Assembly (NCBI RefSeq): GCF_902381825.1
Contig: NZ_LR698973.1
Location: 2,812,957 to 2,876,956, forward strand
Direction: 5' to 3'
From: Pseudocoprococcus catus
GTDB taxonomy: Bacteria; Bacillota; Clostridia; Lachnospirales; Lachnospiraceae
Length of the DNA: 64,000 nucleotides
This document shows, one piece after another, positions 40,239-49,745 of this stretch. The position numbers were made by a program, and so were the translations under genes. Below the pieces are notes generated by a model. It did no database searches and was not told the origin of the DNA. It saw nothing but the letters and a program-made list of their open reading frames with translations. Each line of letters starts with the position of its first letter. Within the stretch, counting starts at the first letter, position 1.

Positions 40239-43200
40239 CTATTTCTGGAAGGACAGCAGCAGATCGCCGGTATTGACGCGATCGCCTGCAGCAACGTAAA
40301 TCTTGTCGATAACACCGTCCTGTTTGGCAACGACAGTTGTCTCCAGTTTCATGGCTTCGAGTACGAGCAGCGGCTGGTTCTGTTTCACTTCTTCGCCTTC
40401 TTTGACGAATACCTGGCTGACTGTACCCGGAATTGTAGAACCAACATGAGCCGGGTTGGACTTATCGGCTTTCAGTTTCTTATCGGACTTAACTTCAAGC
40501 TTCTTATCCTGAACAGTGACTTCACGGACAGAACCGTTGATTTCAAAGCTGAGGACACGTTTGCCTTCCTCATCAGGTGCAGACATTTCCATAAACTTGA
40601 TCAGCAGATCTTTACCTTCGCCAATCTTAAGGGTTGTTTCCTCACCGCGGCGCAGGCCATAGAAGTAAACATGGCTTTCAAGTCGTGTAACATCGTTGTA
40701 TGCCTGGAAATGTTCGCAGTAATCTTCATATACCTTTGGATAGAGGGCATAGCTGACAGCCTTCAGATCCAGCTGATAATCTGAGAAATCTGAGAGATCG
40801 TATTTATCCTTCAGCATGGCCTTAACAGCGTCAAAATCGACATCCGGAAGCAATGTACCCGGACGGACAGTGATCGGTTTCTCACCTTTGAGGATCATCT
40901 TCTGAAGTTCAGGATTGAATCCACCTTCAGGCTGTCCGATCATGCCCTTGAAATAATCTACAACAGAGGCAGGGAATGAGAGATCCTGGCCAAGTTCAAA
41001 GATATTGTCTTTGTTCAGACCGTTCTTCAGCATAAAGATAGCCATATCACCGACAACCTTGGATGTAGGAGTAACTTTTGTAACATTGCCGAGAAGATCG
41101 TTGGCCTGTCTGTACAGCTCTTTGATTTCTTCAAACTGATTCTTCATACCCATGCTTTCAACCTGGGCGAGAAGGTTGGAGTACTGACCGCCAGGGATCT
41201 CGTACTTGTAAATATCAACGTTTGGTGCGTTCATACCGCTTTCAAACTGTTTGTAAACCTTGCGGACTCTGCCGTAGTAGCGGCCAAGTTCACTGAGTTC
41301 ATCAAGATCAAGGCCTGTGTCGCGTTCTGTACCCTGCAGGGCAGCAACAACAGAGTTCATGGATGGCTGACTGGTCAGTGTGCTCATGGATTCAATGGCC
41401 AGATCGACGATATCAACGCCGGCTTCTGCAGCCATCAGGACAGTTGCAACACCGTTGCCTGTAGAATCATGTGTATGAAGGTGAACCGGAATCTTCAGTT
41501 CGGACTTCAGCGCACCGATCAGCTCTTTGGCAGCGTATGGCTTCAGAAGTCCGGCCATATCCTTGATGCAGAAGGTATGGATACCAAGTGCTTCGAGTTC
41601 TTTGGCTTTCTTGACATAATAATCCAGTGTGTATTTCTTCTCGTTTGGATTTGTAACATCGCCTGTATAGCAGAGTGTACCTTCGACAATCTTGCCTGTT
41701 TTCAATGCTTCTTCGATTGGCATCTTCATATTTTCAACCCAGTTCAGGGAGTCGAAAATTCTGAAAATATCGATGCCGGCTTTGGAGGAAACATCAATAA
41801 AGTTCTTAACCACATTATCCGGATAATTGCTGTAACCAACGGCGTTGGATGCACGCAGCAGCATCTGGAGCATAGTGTTCGGCATTCTCTCACGGAGAAT
41901 TTCGAGACGCTTCCATGGAGATTCCTTCAGGAAACGATAAGCGGTATCGAATGTGGCACCGCCCCAGCATTCAACGGAATAAGCATTCTGCATAAATGCA
42001 TTGGTTGCACGGGCTGCACCGGCGAGATCCTTCGTACGCATACGGGTTGCCATCAGGGACTGCTGGGCATCACGCATAGTTGTATCTGTCACGTATAATT
42101 TCTTGTCATTCAAGATCTTCTGAGTAAAGTCCCTGGCTCCAAGCTTTAAGAATTCGTCTCTGGCACCATAAACCGTTTTCTCCTCATCGAACTGAGGAAT
42201 TTCACGATTTTCATAAAATGGTTTGTCGCCGCCGGTTGTATTGACGATTCTGTCACCCAGGAATTCGATGATCTTGGTTGCACGGTCCTGGCTGCGCTGC
42301 AGCTGGAACAGAGAAGGTGTTTCTTCTATAAAAGTGGTGTAGCACTGGCCGGCTCTGAATGTCTCATGGTTGATGACATTGATCAGAAAAGGCACGTTGG
42401 TTTTGACACCTCTGATACGCAGTTCCTTCAATGCGCGGAGAGACTTGCGGATGGCACCGTCAAATGTACGGTCGTGTGTGATCACTTTTACAAGAAGACT
42501 ATCATAATATGGAAGAATCTCAGCGCCTGCATAAGCGTTGCCGCCGTCAAGACGGATACCATTGCCTGAACCGGAACGATAAACAGTGATCTTGCCTGTG
42601 TCCGGAAGGAAGTTATTGGATGGATCCTCTGTTGTAACACGTGTCTGGATCGAGAATCCCTGACACTTGACGGCATCCTGGGATGGAATATTGATCTCAG
42701 GGCTGTTCAGCGGATAACCTTCGGCAATGAGAATCTGAGAAGCAACAATATCGATGCCTGTAACCATCTCGGAAACGGTATGTTCAACCTGGACACGAGG
42801 GTTCATCTCAATGAAGTATGGATTGCCTTCCTGGTCCACAAGGAATTCAAGTGTACCGGCATTTCTGTAGCCGACCTGCTTGCAAAGCTTGATAGCGCTG
42901 TCGAAAATAATCTGACGTGTTGATTCAGGAATGCTGAATACAGGGGCATATTCGACAACTTTCTGATGACGACGCTGCACGGAGCAGTCACGATCGTAAA
43001 GGTGAACAACATTGCCGTAATTATCTGCAAGCACCTGTACTTCGATATGCTTTGGTCCGCGGATGTATTTCTCGATGAAGATCTGGTCATCACCGAAAGC
43101 CTTTTTGGATTCGTTGCAGGCCTCGCGGTATTCCTTCGGCATATCTTCAGCGCTGTTGACAATACGCATACCGCGGCCGCCGCCGCCGTTGGAGGCTTTC

Positions 43201-43694
43201 AGCATAACCGGATAACCGACCATTTCAGCAACTTTCATGACTTCTTCTTCTGACTTCAATGCGTGATCTACACCAGGGATGATCGGAACACCGGCTTTGA
43301 TAGCCATCTGTTTGGAAGAAATCTTATCACCCATGGCATTCATGATGTCCTCGGAAGGTCCGATAAATACGATGCCGGCTTTTGCGCAGGCCTCGACAAA
43401 GTCCGGATTCTCAGAGAGAAAACCATAGCCCGGATGGATAGCATCAACATTTGCCTTCTTGGCAATTTCAATAATGCCCTTGATATCCAGATAAGCATCA
43501 ACAGGACCTTTATTTTCTTTCAGCTGATAGGATTCGTCTGCTTTGGAACGGAAGAGGGCATAGCGGTCTTCCTTGGAATAAATACCGACGGTTGTAATAC
43601 CCAGCTCATTCAGAGCACGATAAACACGGATGGCGATTTCGCCTCGGTTAGCGACGAGAACACGTTTGAATGGTTTGATTTGTACTTCTCCCAC
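40239..43694 (-). CDS. pycA: Pyruvate carboxylase
   Basis: From a GTG at 43694, ten bases after GGAGG, the protein has 1151 residues, the normal length. Residues 1-460 form the biotin carboxylase part (VLVANRGEIAIRVYRALNEL, ATP-grasp with SNGGGGRGMRI). Residues about 535-1000 form the carboxyltransferase barrel (DTTMRDAQQSLMATRMRTKD, VHLHTHDSTGNG). The C-terminal biotinyl domain has VLEAMKLET with the biotinylated lysine. It carboxylates pyruvate to oxaloacetate for anaplerosis. An open frame extends 50 codons further upstream but lacks family similarity. A promoter and a possible cre site lie upstream. Confidence 0.96.
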   Translation of the reverse strand: MGEVQIKPFKRVLVANRGEIAIRVYRALNELGITTVGIYSKEDRYALFRSKADESYQLKENKGPVDAYLDIKGIIEIAKKANVDAIHPGYGFLSENPDFVEACAKAGIVFIGPSEDIMNAMGDKISSKQMAIKAGVPIIPGVDHALKSEEEVMKVAEMVGYPVMLKASNGGGGRGMRIVNSAEDMPKEYREACNESKKAFGDDQIFIEKYIRGPKHIEVQVLADNYGNVVHLYDRDCSVQRRHQKVVEYAPVFSIPESTRQIIFDSAIKLCKQVGYRNAGTLEFLVDQEGNPYFIEMNPRVQVEHTVSEMVTGIDIVASQILIAEGYPLNSPEINIPSQDAVKCQGFSIQTRVTTEDPSNNFLPDTGKITVYRSGSGNGIRLDGGNAYAGAEILPYYDSLLVKVITHDRTFDGAIRKSLRALKELRIRGVKTNVPFLINVINHETFRAGQCYTTFIEETPSLFQLQRSQDRATKIIEFLGDRIVNTTGGDKPFYENREIPQFDEEKTVYGARDEFLKLGARDFTQKILNDKKLYVTDTTMRDAQQSLMATRMRTKDLAGAARATNAFMQNAYSVECWGGATFDTAYRFLKESPWKRLEILRERMPNTMLQMLLRASNAVGYSNYPDNVVKNFIDVSSKAGIDIFRIFDSLNWVENMKMPIEEALKTGKIVEGTLCYTGDVTNPNEKKYTLDYYVKKAKELEALGIHTFCIKDMAGLLKPYAAKELIGALKSELKIPVHLHTHDSTGNGVATVLMAAEAGVDIVDLAIESMSTLTSQPSMNSVVAALQGTERDTGLDLDELSELGRYYGRVRKVYKQFESGMNAPNVDIYKYEIPGGQYSNLLAQVESMGMKNQFEEIKELYRQANDLLGNVTKVTPTSKVVGDMAIFMLKNGLNKDNIFELGQDLSFPASVVDYFKGMIGQPEGGFNPELQKMILKGEKPITVRPGTLLPDVDFDAVKAMLKDKYDLSDFSDYQLDLKAVSYALYPKVYEDYCEHFQAYNDVTRLESHVYFYGLRRGEETTLKIGEGKDLLIKFMEMSAPDEEGKRVLSFEINGSVREVTVQDKKLEVKSDKKLKADKSNPAHVGSTIPGTVSQVFVKEGEEVKQNQPLLVLEAMKLETTVVAKQDGVIDKIYVAAGDRVNTGDLLLSFQK

Positions 43695-43815
43695 TTTTGA
43701 GAAACCTCCTTTTTTAACTTTGCAAATACAATCTGAAATCCCCTTATTTTCTATCGTACAAACAGCAGCATGAATGCAGACTGTCGTACGGAATGTATTG
43801 CATACATATATTTTT

Positions 43816-43844
43816 ACTATACGATATGGTTTGGCTAAATGCAA
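43816..43844 (-). promoter_or_regulatory. pycA promoter
   Basis: On the minus strand TTGCAT (43839-43844) and TATAGT (43816-43821) are 17 bp apart. The predicted leader to the GTG start is about 115 nt. Confidence 0.65.
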
Positions 43845-43942
43845 GCGTTAAATATTAAACATTCAAAAATGTGATGGAATATCAAGATAAATTCATGATT
43901 GCTCCGAAAAAAATGCAATATCCGACAAAATAGAATTCGTTT

Positions 43943-43956
43943 TGGAAACGTTTACA
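43943..43956. promoter_or_regulatory. Possible CcpA cre site
   Basis: TGGAAACGTTTACA differs from the cre consensus TGWAAACGNTNWCA at one position. It lies about 100 bp upstream of the pycA promoter. Confidence 0.4.
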
Positions 43957-43967
43957 AAGAAAAACAG

Positions 43968-43997
43968 AAAAAGTGGTATAGCATAAAACTATACCAC
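43968..43997 (-). terminator. Terminator of the LysR gene
   Basis: GTGGTATAG-TTTTATG-CTATACCAC followed by TTTTT on the minus strand, 138 bp after the LysR stop. Confidence 0.75.
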
Positions 43998-44134
43998 GAT
44001 AAAACATCAGTATTGGAATAATTGTTCGATATAGCTTACAATATGGATAGAGTGTTGAGAAACACTAACTGTATCAGATCTGTCAGATATCGGCCATTCA
44101 GGCAGCAGATTTTTGGATTGTACAGTTCGGTTCG

Positions 44135-45001
44135 TCAGATGTTCCGGGCGGCTGTGATCAGATTCTTCAGATGCGGCGAGAGATGGCGGCTGGATTTCCA
44201 GATCAGGTCGATCTCCGCAGGCAAAAGGCCCGGTACCGCCCGTTTCACGATATCGCTGCTTTCTTCCAGTACATGATCCAGAAGAAAAGCCGCGGTTGTG
44301 TTGGTTGCCACCAATTGCTGGATAGTTGCCAGCTGATTGGTGCGGACAATGATACTCGGCTTCAGATGAAGGTTTTCATAATACTGATTGATGCAGTGGT
44401 CGAGGAAAGTATCTTCCGGCAGCATGGCCAGAGGCAGTTGATCCAGGTCGTCGGTTGTTACGGTATCTTTCTCAGCCAGGGGATGCATGACGGACAGATA
44501 CAGGCAGACGTTGACATGACGCAGCGCCACATGGCCGATGCCCGGAGAGAGCGGTCCGTTTCGGGTGATAATGGCCGCATCCAGAGTGTGATCCATGATT
44601 TTGGAACGATTGGCCAGAGAACCATTCTCCATGACCTGGATATGTGTACCGGGAGAACGGGCATAGAGGGTTCGAAGGAGATCTGTGAAGACGAGGGAAC
44701 CGCTCATGGCCGGAAGACCAAGGGTCAGTGTTCTGTCGGTTGTAGACATATGCTTCATATTGGTTGTCAGCTGCTCGGCCTGTTCCAGAAGCTTATCTGC
44801 CTCATCCAGGAAGTAGCGACCCTCCGGAGTCAGTTCCAGACCGCGGCTGCGCCTGGTGAACAGACTGACACCGAATTCACGCTCCAGTTCCTTGACCGCA
44901 TTGGAGAGACTGGGCTGGGAGACATGGAGTTCGGCAGATGCCCGTGTGATATTGTTGTATTTGCAGATCGTCTGGAAATATTTCAGCTGTATAAGTGTCA
45001 T
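44135..45001 (-). CDS. LysR-family transcriptional regulator
   Basis: The 288-residue protein has the LysR winged helix at residues 1-60 (LKYFQTICKYNNITRASAEL, then HVSQPSLSNAVKELEREFGV) and a co-inducer domain after 90. It is divergently transcribed from the paired chromate-type transporter genes with 187 bp between them, a standard layout for a LysR activator and its target. An inverted repeat, CGAATCC/GGATTCG (45135-45158), lies in the gap near the transporter start and could be part of an operator. Confidence 0.9.
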   Translation of the reverse strand: MTLIQLKYFQTICKYNNITRASAELHVSQPSLSNAVKELEREFGVSLFTRRSRGLELTPEGRYFLDEADKLLEQAEQLTTNMKHMSTTDRTLTLGLPAMSGSLVFTDLLRTLYARSPGTHIQVMENGSLANRSKIMDHTLDAAIITRNGPLSPGIGHVALRHVNVCLYLSVMHPLAEKDTVTTDDLDQLPLAMLPEDTFLDHCINQYYENLHLKPSIIVRTNQLATIQQLVATNTTAAFLLDHVLEESSDIVKRAVPGLLPAEIDLIWKSSRHLSPHLKNLITAARNI

Positions 45002-45188
45002 GGAAACCTCTCTATCATAATGTATGCCGTCCGGAACGGAGGCATCATCGGCCGTAATGAAATGGTGGACAGGAAAACATTGCTTTAAGAATCATTATAA
45101 ACCAGGAGGTGTATTTTCACAACGATAAATAAAGCGAATCCTGACAGAAAGGGATTCGGATGGGAAGAGAAAGGAGATTATAGAGATT

Positions 45189-45746
45189 ATGAAAGAATTA
45201 TGGGAATTATTTATTGTGTTTGCCAAGATTGGCGGCTTTACTTTCGGCGGCGGCTATGCGATGCTGCCGATTCTGCAGCGTGAAGTTGTGGAGAACAGAA
45301 ACTGGGCAACGAGTGAGGAATTGATGGATTATTATGCTATCGGTCAGTGTACACCGGGTATTATTGCTGTTAATACCGCGACATTTATCGGGTATAAGCG
45401 CAAGGGCATTATCGGCGGTATTGTGGCGACTATCGGATGTGTTTTTCCTTCGCTGGTCATTATTATGATCATCGCCGCATTCATTAACAGTTTTACACAT
45501 ATTGTCTGGGTACAGCATGCCCTTGCAGGTATTCGTGTCTGTGTGTGCGTCCTGGTGCTTGATGCCGTGATCAAACTGGCGAAGAAGTCTCTGATCGATG
45601 CGGCGACGTATCTGATTTTTGCGGCCGTTGTGATTCTGTCACTGTTTACCGATGTTGCATCTTTTGTATGGATCGTATGTGCCGGAGCAGCAGGTGTGAT
45701 CATCAAGACTTTGATGGAACGTTCAAAAGCGCAGAAGAAAGCATAG
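45189..45746 (+). CDS. Chromate transporter-family subunit 1
   Basis: This 185-residue membrane protein corresponds to one half of ChrA. The signature GGFTFGGGYAMLPILQREVV occurs at residues 14-33, then GQCTPGIIAVNTATFIGY near 55. Short-chain ChrA proteins work as heterodimers of two genes, and the second follows after 12 bp. In anaerobes the natural substrate may be sulfate, another oxyanion or an organic acid rather than chromate. A LysR gene is divergent. Confidence 0.88.
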   Translation: MKELWELFIVFAKIGGFTFGGGYAMLPILQREVVENRNWATSEELMDYYAIGQCTPGIIAVNTATFIGYKRKGIIGGIVATIGCVFPSLVIIMIIAAFINSFTHIVWVQHALAGIRVCVCVLVLDAVIKLAKKSLIDAATYLIFAAVVILSLFTDVASFVWIVCAGAAGVIIKTLMERSKAQKKA

Positions 45747-45758
45747 GAGGGATGAAAT

Positions 45759-46322
45759 ATGTTGATATTTAGACTTTTCTGGGAATTTTTTAAGACAGGA
45801 CTTTTTGCCATTGGCGGCGGTCTGGCAACACTGCCGTTCCTTTATGATATGCAGGCTGCGACAGGCTGGTTTACGCTGGATGACATTTCCAATATGATCG
45901 CTATTTCGGAATCCACACCGGGACCGATGGGCATCAATATGGCTACTTATACAGGTTTTACTTCCATGGGTGTTTTAGGCGGTATTGCTGCGGTGGCCGG
46001 ACTGGTAACACCGTCTATTATTATCATTATTATTGTGTCGAATATTCTGGAGAAATTTAAAACGAATAAATACGTACAATATTGTATGTATGGCCTGAGA
46101 GCCGCATCCGTGGGTCTGATTTCTGTGGCAGGACTTCGTGTGGCTGAGGCCGCGTTTCTGAGAACACAGCTGTTTGCAGAAACAGGATCACTGACGGATC
46201 TCTTCAATATAAAAGCGTTTATATTTGGCGTGGTGCTGTATGTTGTTTATAAGAAAACAGGCAAGCATCCCATCATTTATATTCTTGCATCTGGTGTAAT
46301 TGGTGTTATACTTAGTTTGTAG
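45759..46322 (+). CDS. Chromate transporter-family subunit 2
   Basis: This 187-residue protein is the second short-chain ChrA half. The repeated signature is seen as TGLFAIGGGLATLPFLYDMQ near residues 12-31 and SESTPGPMGINMATYTGF near 50. It is opposite in membrane orientation to its partner by family precedent. AGGAGGG precedes the start and the genes are almost contiguous, so they form one operon. Confidence 0.88.
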   Translation: MLIFRLFWEFFKTGLFAIGGGLATLPFLYDMQAATGWFTLDDISNMIAISESTPGPMGINMATYTGFTSMGVLGGIAAVAGLVTPSIIIIIIVSNILEKFKTNKYVQYCMYGLRAASVGLISVAGLRVAEAAFLRTQLFAETGSLTDLFNIKAFIFGVVLYVVYKKTGKHPIIYILASGVIGVILSL

Positions 46323-46433
46323 GGGGTAAGCGAGCCTGAGCGTATGGTTTCAGGTACTGCGATTATATTTAAAATAAAGACCGACATGATCCGGGGGTAG
46401 TAGAAAGGATGACGTCGGAGTGAGGAGGAGATT

Positions 46434-47447
46434 ATGAATTATAATGAAGTACTTGCGAATGCAAGAGAGAACATCGGCAAGTTATGTAAGGCCTGTCCGG
46501 TCTGCAATGGTCTGGCATGCCGCAACACCGTTCCGGGTCCCGGAGCCAAGGGTGTCGGCGATACGGCCATTCGCAATTACCAGAAGTGGCAGGAGATCAG
46601 AGTGAATATGGATACATTGTGTGCGCCGAAGGCAGTGGATACATCCCTTGAACTCTTTGGAAAGAAGTTCAAGTATCCGTTTTTTGCGGGACCTGTAGGG
46701 GCTGTGAACCTGCATTACAGCGATGCATATGATGATGTTTCTTATAATAAAGTCCTTGTTTCTGCCTGTGCAGAAAATGGCATTGTTGCTTTTACAGGTG
46801 ACGGTACAAATCCGAAGGTGATGGAAGCGGCAACAGATGCGATCGCATTGGCCGGCGGCATGGGTGTTCCGACAGTGAAGCCGTGGAATCTGGATACGAT
46901 CCGTGAGAAGATGGATCTGGTGAAGAAGTCCGGTGCTTTTGCAGTGGCTATGGATGTGGATGCAGCCGGTCTGCCGTTCCTGAAGAATATGGATCCGCCG
47001 GCAGGCGGCAAATCCGTCGAGGATCTGAAGGCCATTGCAGAAATGGCCGGTGCGCCGTTTATCGTGAAGGGCGTTATGACAGTGAAGGGCGCATTGAAGG
47101 CGAAGGAAGCGGGAGCAGCTGCCATTGTTGTATCTAATCACGGCGGACGTGTACAGGATCAGTGCCCGGCAACAGCAGAAGTTCTTCCTGAAATCGTGAA
47201 GGCTGTCGGCGGCAGTATGAAGATTTTTGTGGATGGCGGCATTCGAAGCGGTGTGGATATTTTCAAGGCATTGGCACTTGGTGCAGATGCAGTTATTATC
47301 GCCCGTCCTTTTGTAACAGCGGTTTATGGCGGTGCCGAAGAGGGTGTGAAAGCCTACATTGACAAACTGGCCGGAGAACTGGCAGATACGATGGCCATGT
47401 GCGGTGCATTCAGTCTGGATGAGATTACACCGGATATGGTTCGATAA
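46434..47447 (+). CDS. FMN-dependent alpha-hydroxy-acid dehydrogenase
   Basis: The 337-residue protein is a TIM-barrel flavoenzyme of the lactate/glycolate oxidase family. It has IVVSNHGGR near residue 240, where the histidine is the catalytic base, and VDGGIRSGVDIFKALALGADAV, the FMN phosphate site. The N-terminus has a cysteine-rich stretch, CKACPVCNGLACRN, typical of the clostridial branch. It oxidises a 2-hydroxy acid to a 2-oxo acid; the substrate is unknown. It stands 110 bp after the transporter pair, and hydroxy-acid metabolism could link them. Confidence 0.88.
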   Translation: MNYNEVLANARENIGKLCKACPVCNGLACRNTVPGPGAKGVGDTAIRNYQKWQEIRVNMDTLCAPKAVDTSLELFGKKFKYPFFAGPVGAVNLHYSDAYDDVSYNKVLVSACAENGIVAFTGDGTNPKVMEAATDAIALAGGMGVPTVKPWNLDTIREKMDLVKKSGAFAVAMDVDAAGLPFLKNMDPPAGGKSVEDLKAIAEMAGAPFIVKGVMTVKGALKAKEAGAAAIVVSNHGGRVQDQCPATAEVLPEIVKAVGGSMKIFVDGGIRSGVDIFKALALGADAVIIARPFVTAVYGGAEEGVKAYIDKLAGELADTMAMCGAFSLDEITPDMVR

Positions 47448-47524
47448 GCGGGAAAATTTGCAAGTATTTACAATCGATAACCTCGAAAATGTAGAAAACA
47501 AATACTAAATACGATAAATTTCTG

Positions 47525-47570
47525 AAAACACTTCGTGGAGTTACTGTGATAAAACTGCGAAGTGTTTTTT
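47525..47570 (+). terminator. Terminator after the FMN enzyme gene
   Basis: AAAACACTTCG and CGAAGTGTTTT form an 11-bp stem with a 22-base loop, followed by two further T residues. Confidence 0.65.
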
Positions 47571-47573
47571 AGC

Positions 47574-47602
47574 TGTACAATTCAAACAATATATGCTATA
47601 AT
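47574..47602 (+). promoter_or_regulatory. Promoter 1 of the opp operon
   Basis: TGTACA (47574-47579) and TATAAT (47597-47602) with a 17-bp spacer, 143 bp before oppB. Confidence 0.6.
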
Positions 47603-47681
47603 TTAAATTATTTCACATGACTGTTGTTATTTAGCCTATTAACGTGGTGAAGTGCGCTATACAAATGGTATATTTTGTACA

Positions 47682-47711
47682 TAGACAGATGTCCGCCCTA
47701 GGCGTTATAAT
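47682..47711 (+). promoter_or_regulatory. Promoter 2 of the opp operon
   Basis: TAGACA (47682-47687) and TATAAT (47706-47711) with an 18-bp spacer, 34 bp before oppB. Two promoters may serve different conditions. Confidence 0.5.
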
Positions 47712-47744
47712 AGCAGAAAACTAAATTGAATAGGAGAGAGAAAA

Positions 47745-48662
47745 GTGGGTAAATACATACTCAAGAGAATTGCACTTGCATTCGTGACCATTTGGGCAGT
47801 TGCCACGATCACATTCTTTCTGATGAACCTGGTTCCGGGCGGACCGTTCTTATCAGAGAAGGCAATCAGCCCTGCAGCAACAAAAGCGCTGGAAGCTAAG
47901 TATGGACTGGATAAACCTATGGCAGAACGTTATTTTACTTATATTTCCGATGCAGCACACGGTGATTTCGGCGACAGCCTGAAGCAGAGAGGTCGTACCG
48001 TTATGGATATTATTGCGACAAAGTTCCCTGTATCCGCTAAATTAGGCGGAATGGCTGTCATCCTTGCACTTTGTGTCGGTGTGCCGCTGGGTGTTCTGGC
48101 TGCATACAAGAGAGGCACTTTTATCGATAGTTTATTCAGTGTCATTGCCACCTGCGGCATTGCGGTGCCCGGGTTCGTTATCTGTACACTGCTCCTTTAC
48201 GTCTTTGGCGTTAAACTGCAGTGGCTGCCGACACTGGGGCTTAAGAATGCGCAGAGCTACATTATGCCGGTGGTTGCGCTGGCAGCTTATCCGACATCAT
48301 ATATTATGCGTCTGATGCGTTCATCCATGCTGGATGTTCTCGGCCAGGATTATATGCGTACAGCGAAGGCAAAGGGGTTGTCACAGAAGGTTTCCCTGTT
48401 TAAGCATGCCCTTCGTAATGCAATCCTGCCTGTTATTACATATGTGGGCCCTATGCTGGCTTATACACTGACAGGTAGTTTTGTTACAGAGAAGATTTTT
48501 ACAATTCCGGGTCTTGGCGGCGAATTCATCAAAGCCATCAATGGCCGTGATTACACGATGATCATGGGTACGACAATTTTCCTTGCGACGATCATGATCG
48601 TTATGAATGTTATTGTTGATATTGTCTACAAACTGGTAGACCCGCGTATCAAGCTGAAATAA
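47745..48662 (+). CDS. oppB: Oligopeptide ABC transporter permease OppB
   Basis: The 305-residue protein starts with GTG after AGGAGAG. It has six membrane spans and the binding-protein-dependent permease motif near residue 195 (DYMRTAKAKGLSQKVSLFKH), where the EAA-type loop docks on the ATPases. The N-terminus, IALAFVTIWAVATITFFLMN, is typical of OppB/DppB. It forms the inner-membrane channel with OppC. It is the first gene of a five-gene operon. Confidence 0.95.
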   Translation: MGKYILKRIALAFVTIWAVATITFFLMNLVPGGPFLSEKAISPAATKALEAKYGLDKPMAERYFTYISDAAHGDFGDSLKQRGRTVMDIIATKFPVSAKLGGMAVILALCVGVPLGVLAAYKRGTFIDSLFSVIATCGIAVPGFVICTLLLYVFGVKLQWLPTLGLKNAQSYIMPVVALAAYPTSYIMRLMRSSMLDVLGQDYMRTAKAKGLSQKVSLFKHALRNAILPVITYVGPMLAYTLTGSFVTEKIFTIPGLGGEFIKAINGRDYTMIMGTTIFLATIMIVMNVIVDIVYKLVDPRIKLK

Positions 48663-48680
48663 ACAGGAGGGTAAGTGATA

Positions 48681-49727
48681 ATGGAGAAGAATCCGTTAAG
48701 TTTTCAATTAAAGTTAAATCCAGACGACTTCCTTCCGGCTACTGAAGAAGAGAAGGAAGGCCTTGTTGTCATGCGTGACAGCGTCAGCTTCTGGAAAGAT
48801 GGTTTCAGACGTCTGCGTAAGAACAAAGTGGCCATGGTTTGTCTGTTTATCATTATTATTGTTATGATTTTTGCCTTTATCGTTCCGGCATTTTATCCAT
48901 ACAGTTACGAGCAGCAGATTCAGGGTGCGAATAACCTTGCACCGATGCAGTATTCTGCCAAAGAGATGGAGCAAATAGCAGCCGGCGAGAAGGTATTTCC
49001 GCATTTCTTCGGCACAGATAAGATGGGCCGTGATTATGCGATCCGTGTCATGATGGGAAGCCGTATCTCCCTGCTGGTTGGTATCATTGCAGCAGCGATC
49101 ATTCTTGTCATCGGTTCTGTTTTCGGTTCCATCGCTGCTTTTGCAGGCGGCTGGGTCGATCTGATCATGATGCGTATTGTTGATATTATTTATACCATTC
49201 CGGATGTCCTGCTGATCGTTCTTTTGTCCTTCGCTTTGAAGGCACCATTGAAGGTGTTGGCTCAGGCACCGGGCTTCGGATGGATTTCCGTTGTTGGTGA
49301 GAACCTGATCAGTATTTTCATCGTATTCGCTCTTTTGTACTGGGTTGGTATGGCACGTATGGTACGAAGCCAGATCCTGATGCTGAAGGAAAGTGAATAT
49401 GTTACGGCTGCAAGAGCACTGGGTGCATCTTCAGCAAGAATTATCAAGAAGCATCTGCTGACAAACTGTATCGGTACACTGATCGTTACAACAACACTGC
49501 AGATTCCATCTTCTATCTTTACAGAGAGTTTCCTGAGTTTCCTCGGTCTTGGTGTTGCTGTTCCGATGCCTTCTCTGGGAAGTCTTGCCAGTGATGCGAT
49601 CAATGGTCTGAATACATATCCGTATCTGTTGTTTATTCCGGCAGCGGTTATCAGTTTGATCATTCTGAGCTTTAACTTACTGGGCGATGGCCTCAGAGAT
49701 GCCTTCGACCCTAAACTTAAGAACTAG
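48681..49727 (+). CDS. oppC: Oligopeptide ABC transporter permease OppC
   Basis: From ATG 48681, nine bases after AGGAGGG, the protein has 348 residues. An N-terminal cytosolic extension of about 45 residues precedes the first span (VAMVCLFIIIIVMIFAFIVP). The OppC-type FFGTDKMGRDYAIRVMMGSR follows near residue 110, and the EAA loop (SEYVTAARALGASSARIIKK) is near 240. It pairs with OppB. A GTG two codons upstream is too close to the ribosome site. Confidence 0.95.
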   Translation: MEKNPLSFQLKLNPDDFLPATEEEKEGLVVMRDSVSFWKDGFRRLRKNKVAMVCLFIIIIVMIFAFIVPAFYPYSYEQQIQGANNLAPMQYSAKEMEQIAAGEKVFPHFFGTDKMGRDYAIRVMMGSRISLLVGIIAAAIILVIGSVFGSIAAFAGGWVDLIMMRIVDIIYTIPDVLLIVLLSFALKAPLKVLAQAPGFGWISVVGENLISIFIVFALLYWVGMARMVRSQILMLKESEYVTAARALGASSARIIKKHLLTNCIGTLIVTTTLQIPSSIFTESFLSFLGLGVAVPMPSLGSLASDAINGLNTYPYLLFIPAAVISLIILSFNLLGDGLRDAFDPKLKN

Positions 49728-49745
49728 GAAGGAGAGTGTAAGATT

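Noticed and set aside
43694..43844. N-terminal extension of pyruvate carboxylase
   Set aside because: The 50 extra codons lack similarity, cover the promoter and the ribosome site points to the GTG at 43694.
44171..45088. A 305-codon plus-strand open frame opposite the LysR gene
   Set aside because: It is antisense to a clear LysR protein, has no family similarity and no ribosome site.
46482..47501. A 339-codon minus-strand open frame opposite the FMN enzyme
   Set aside because: Its cysteine- and histidine-rich composition is the antisense shadow of the real gene.
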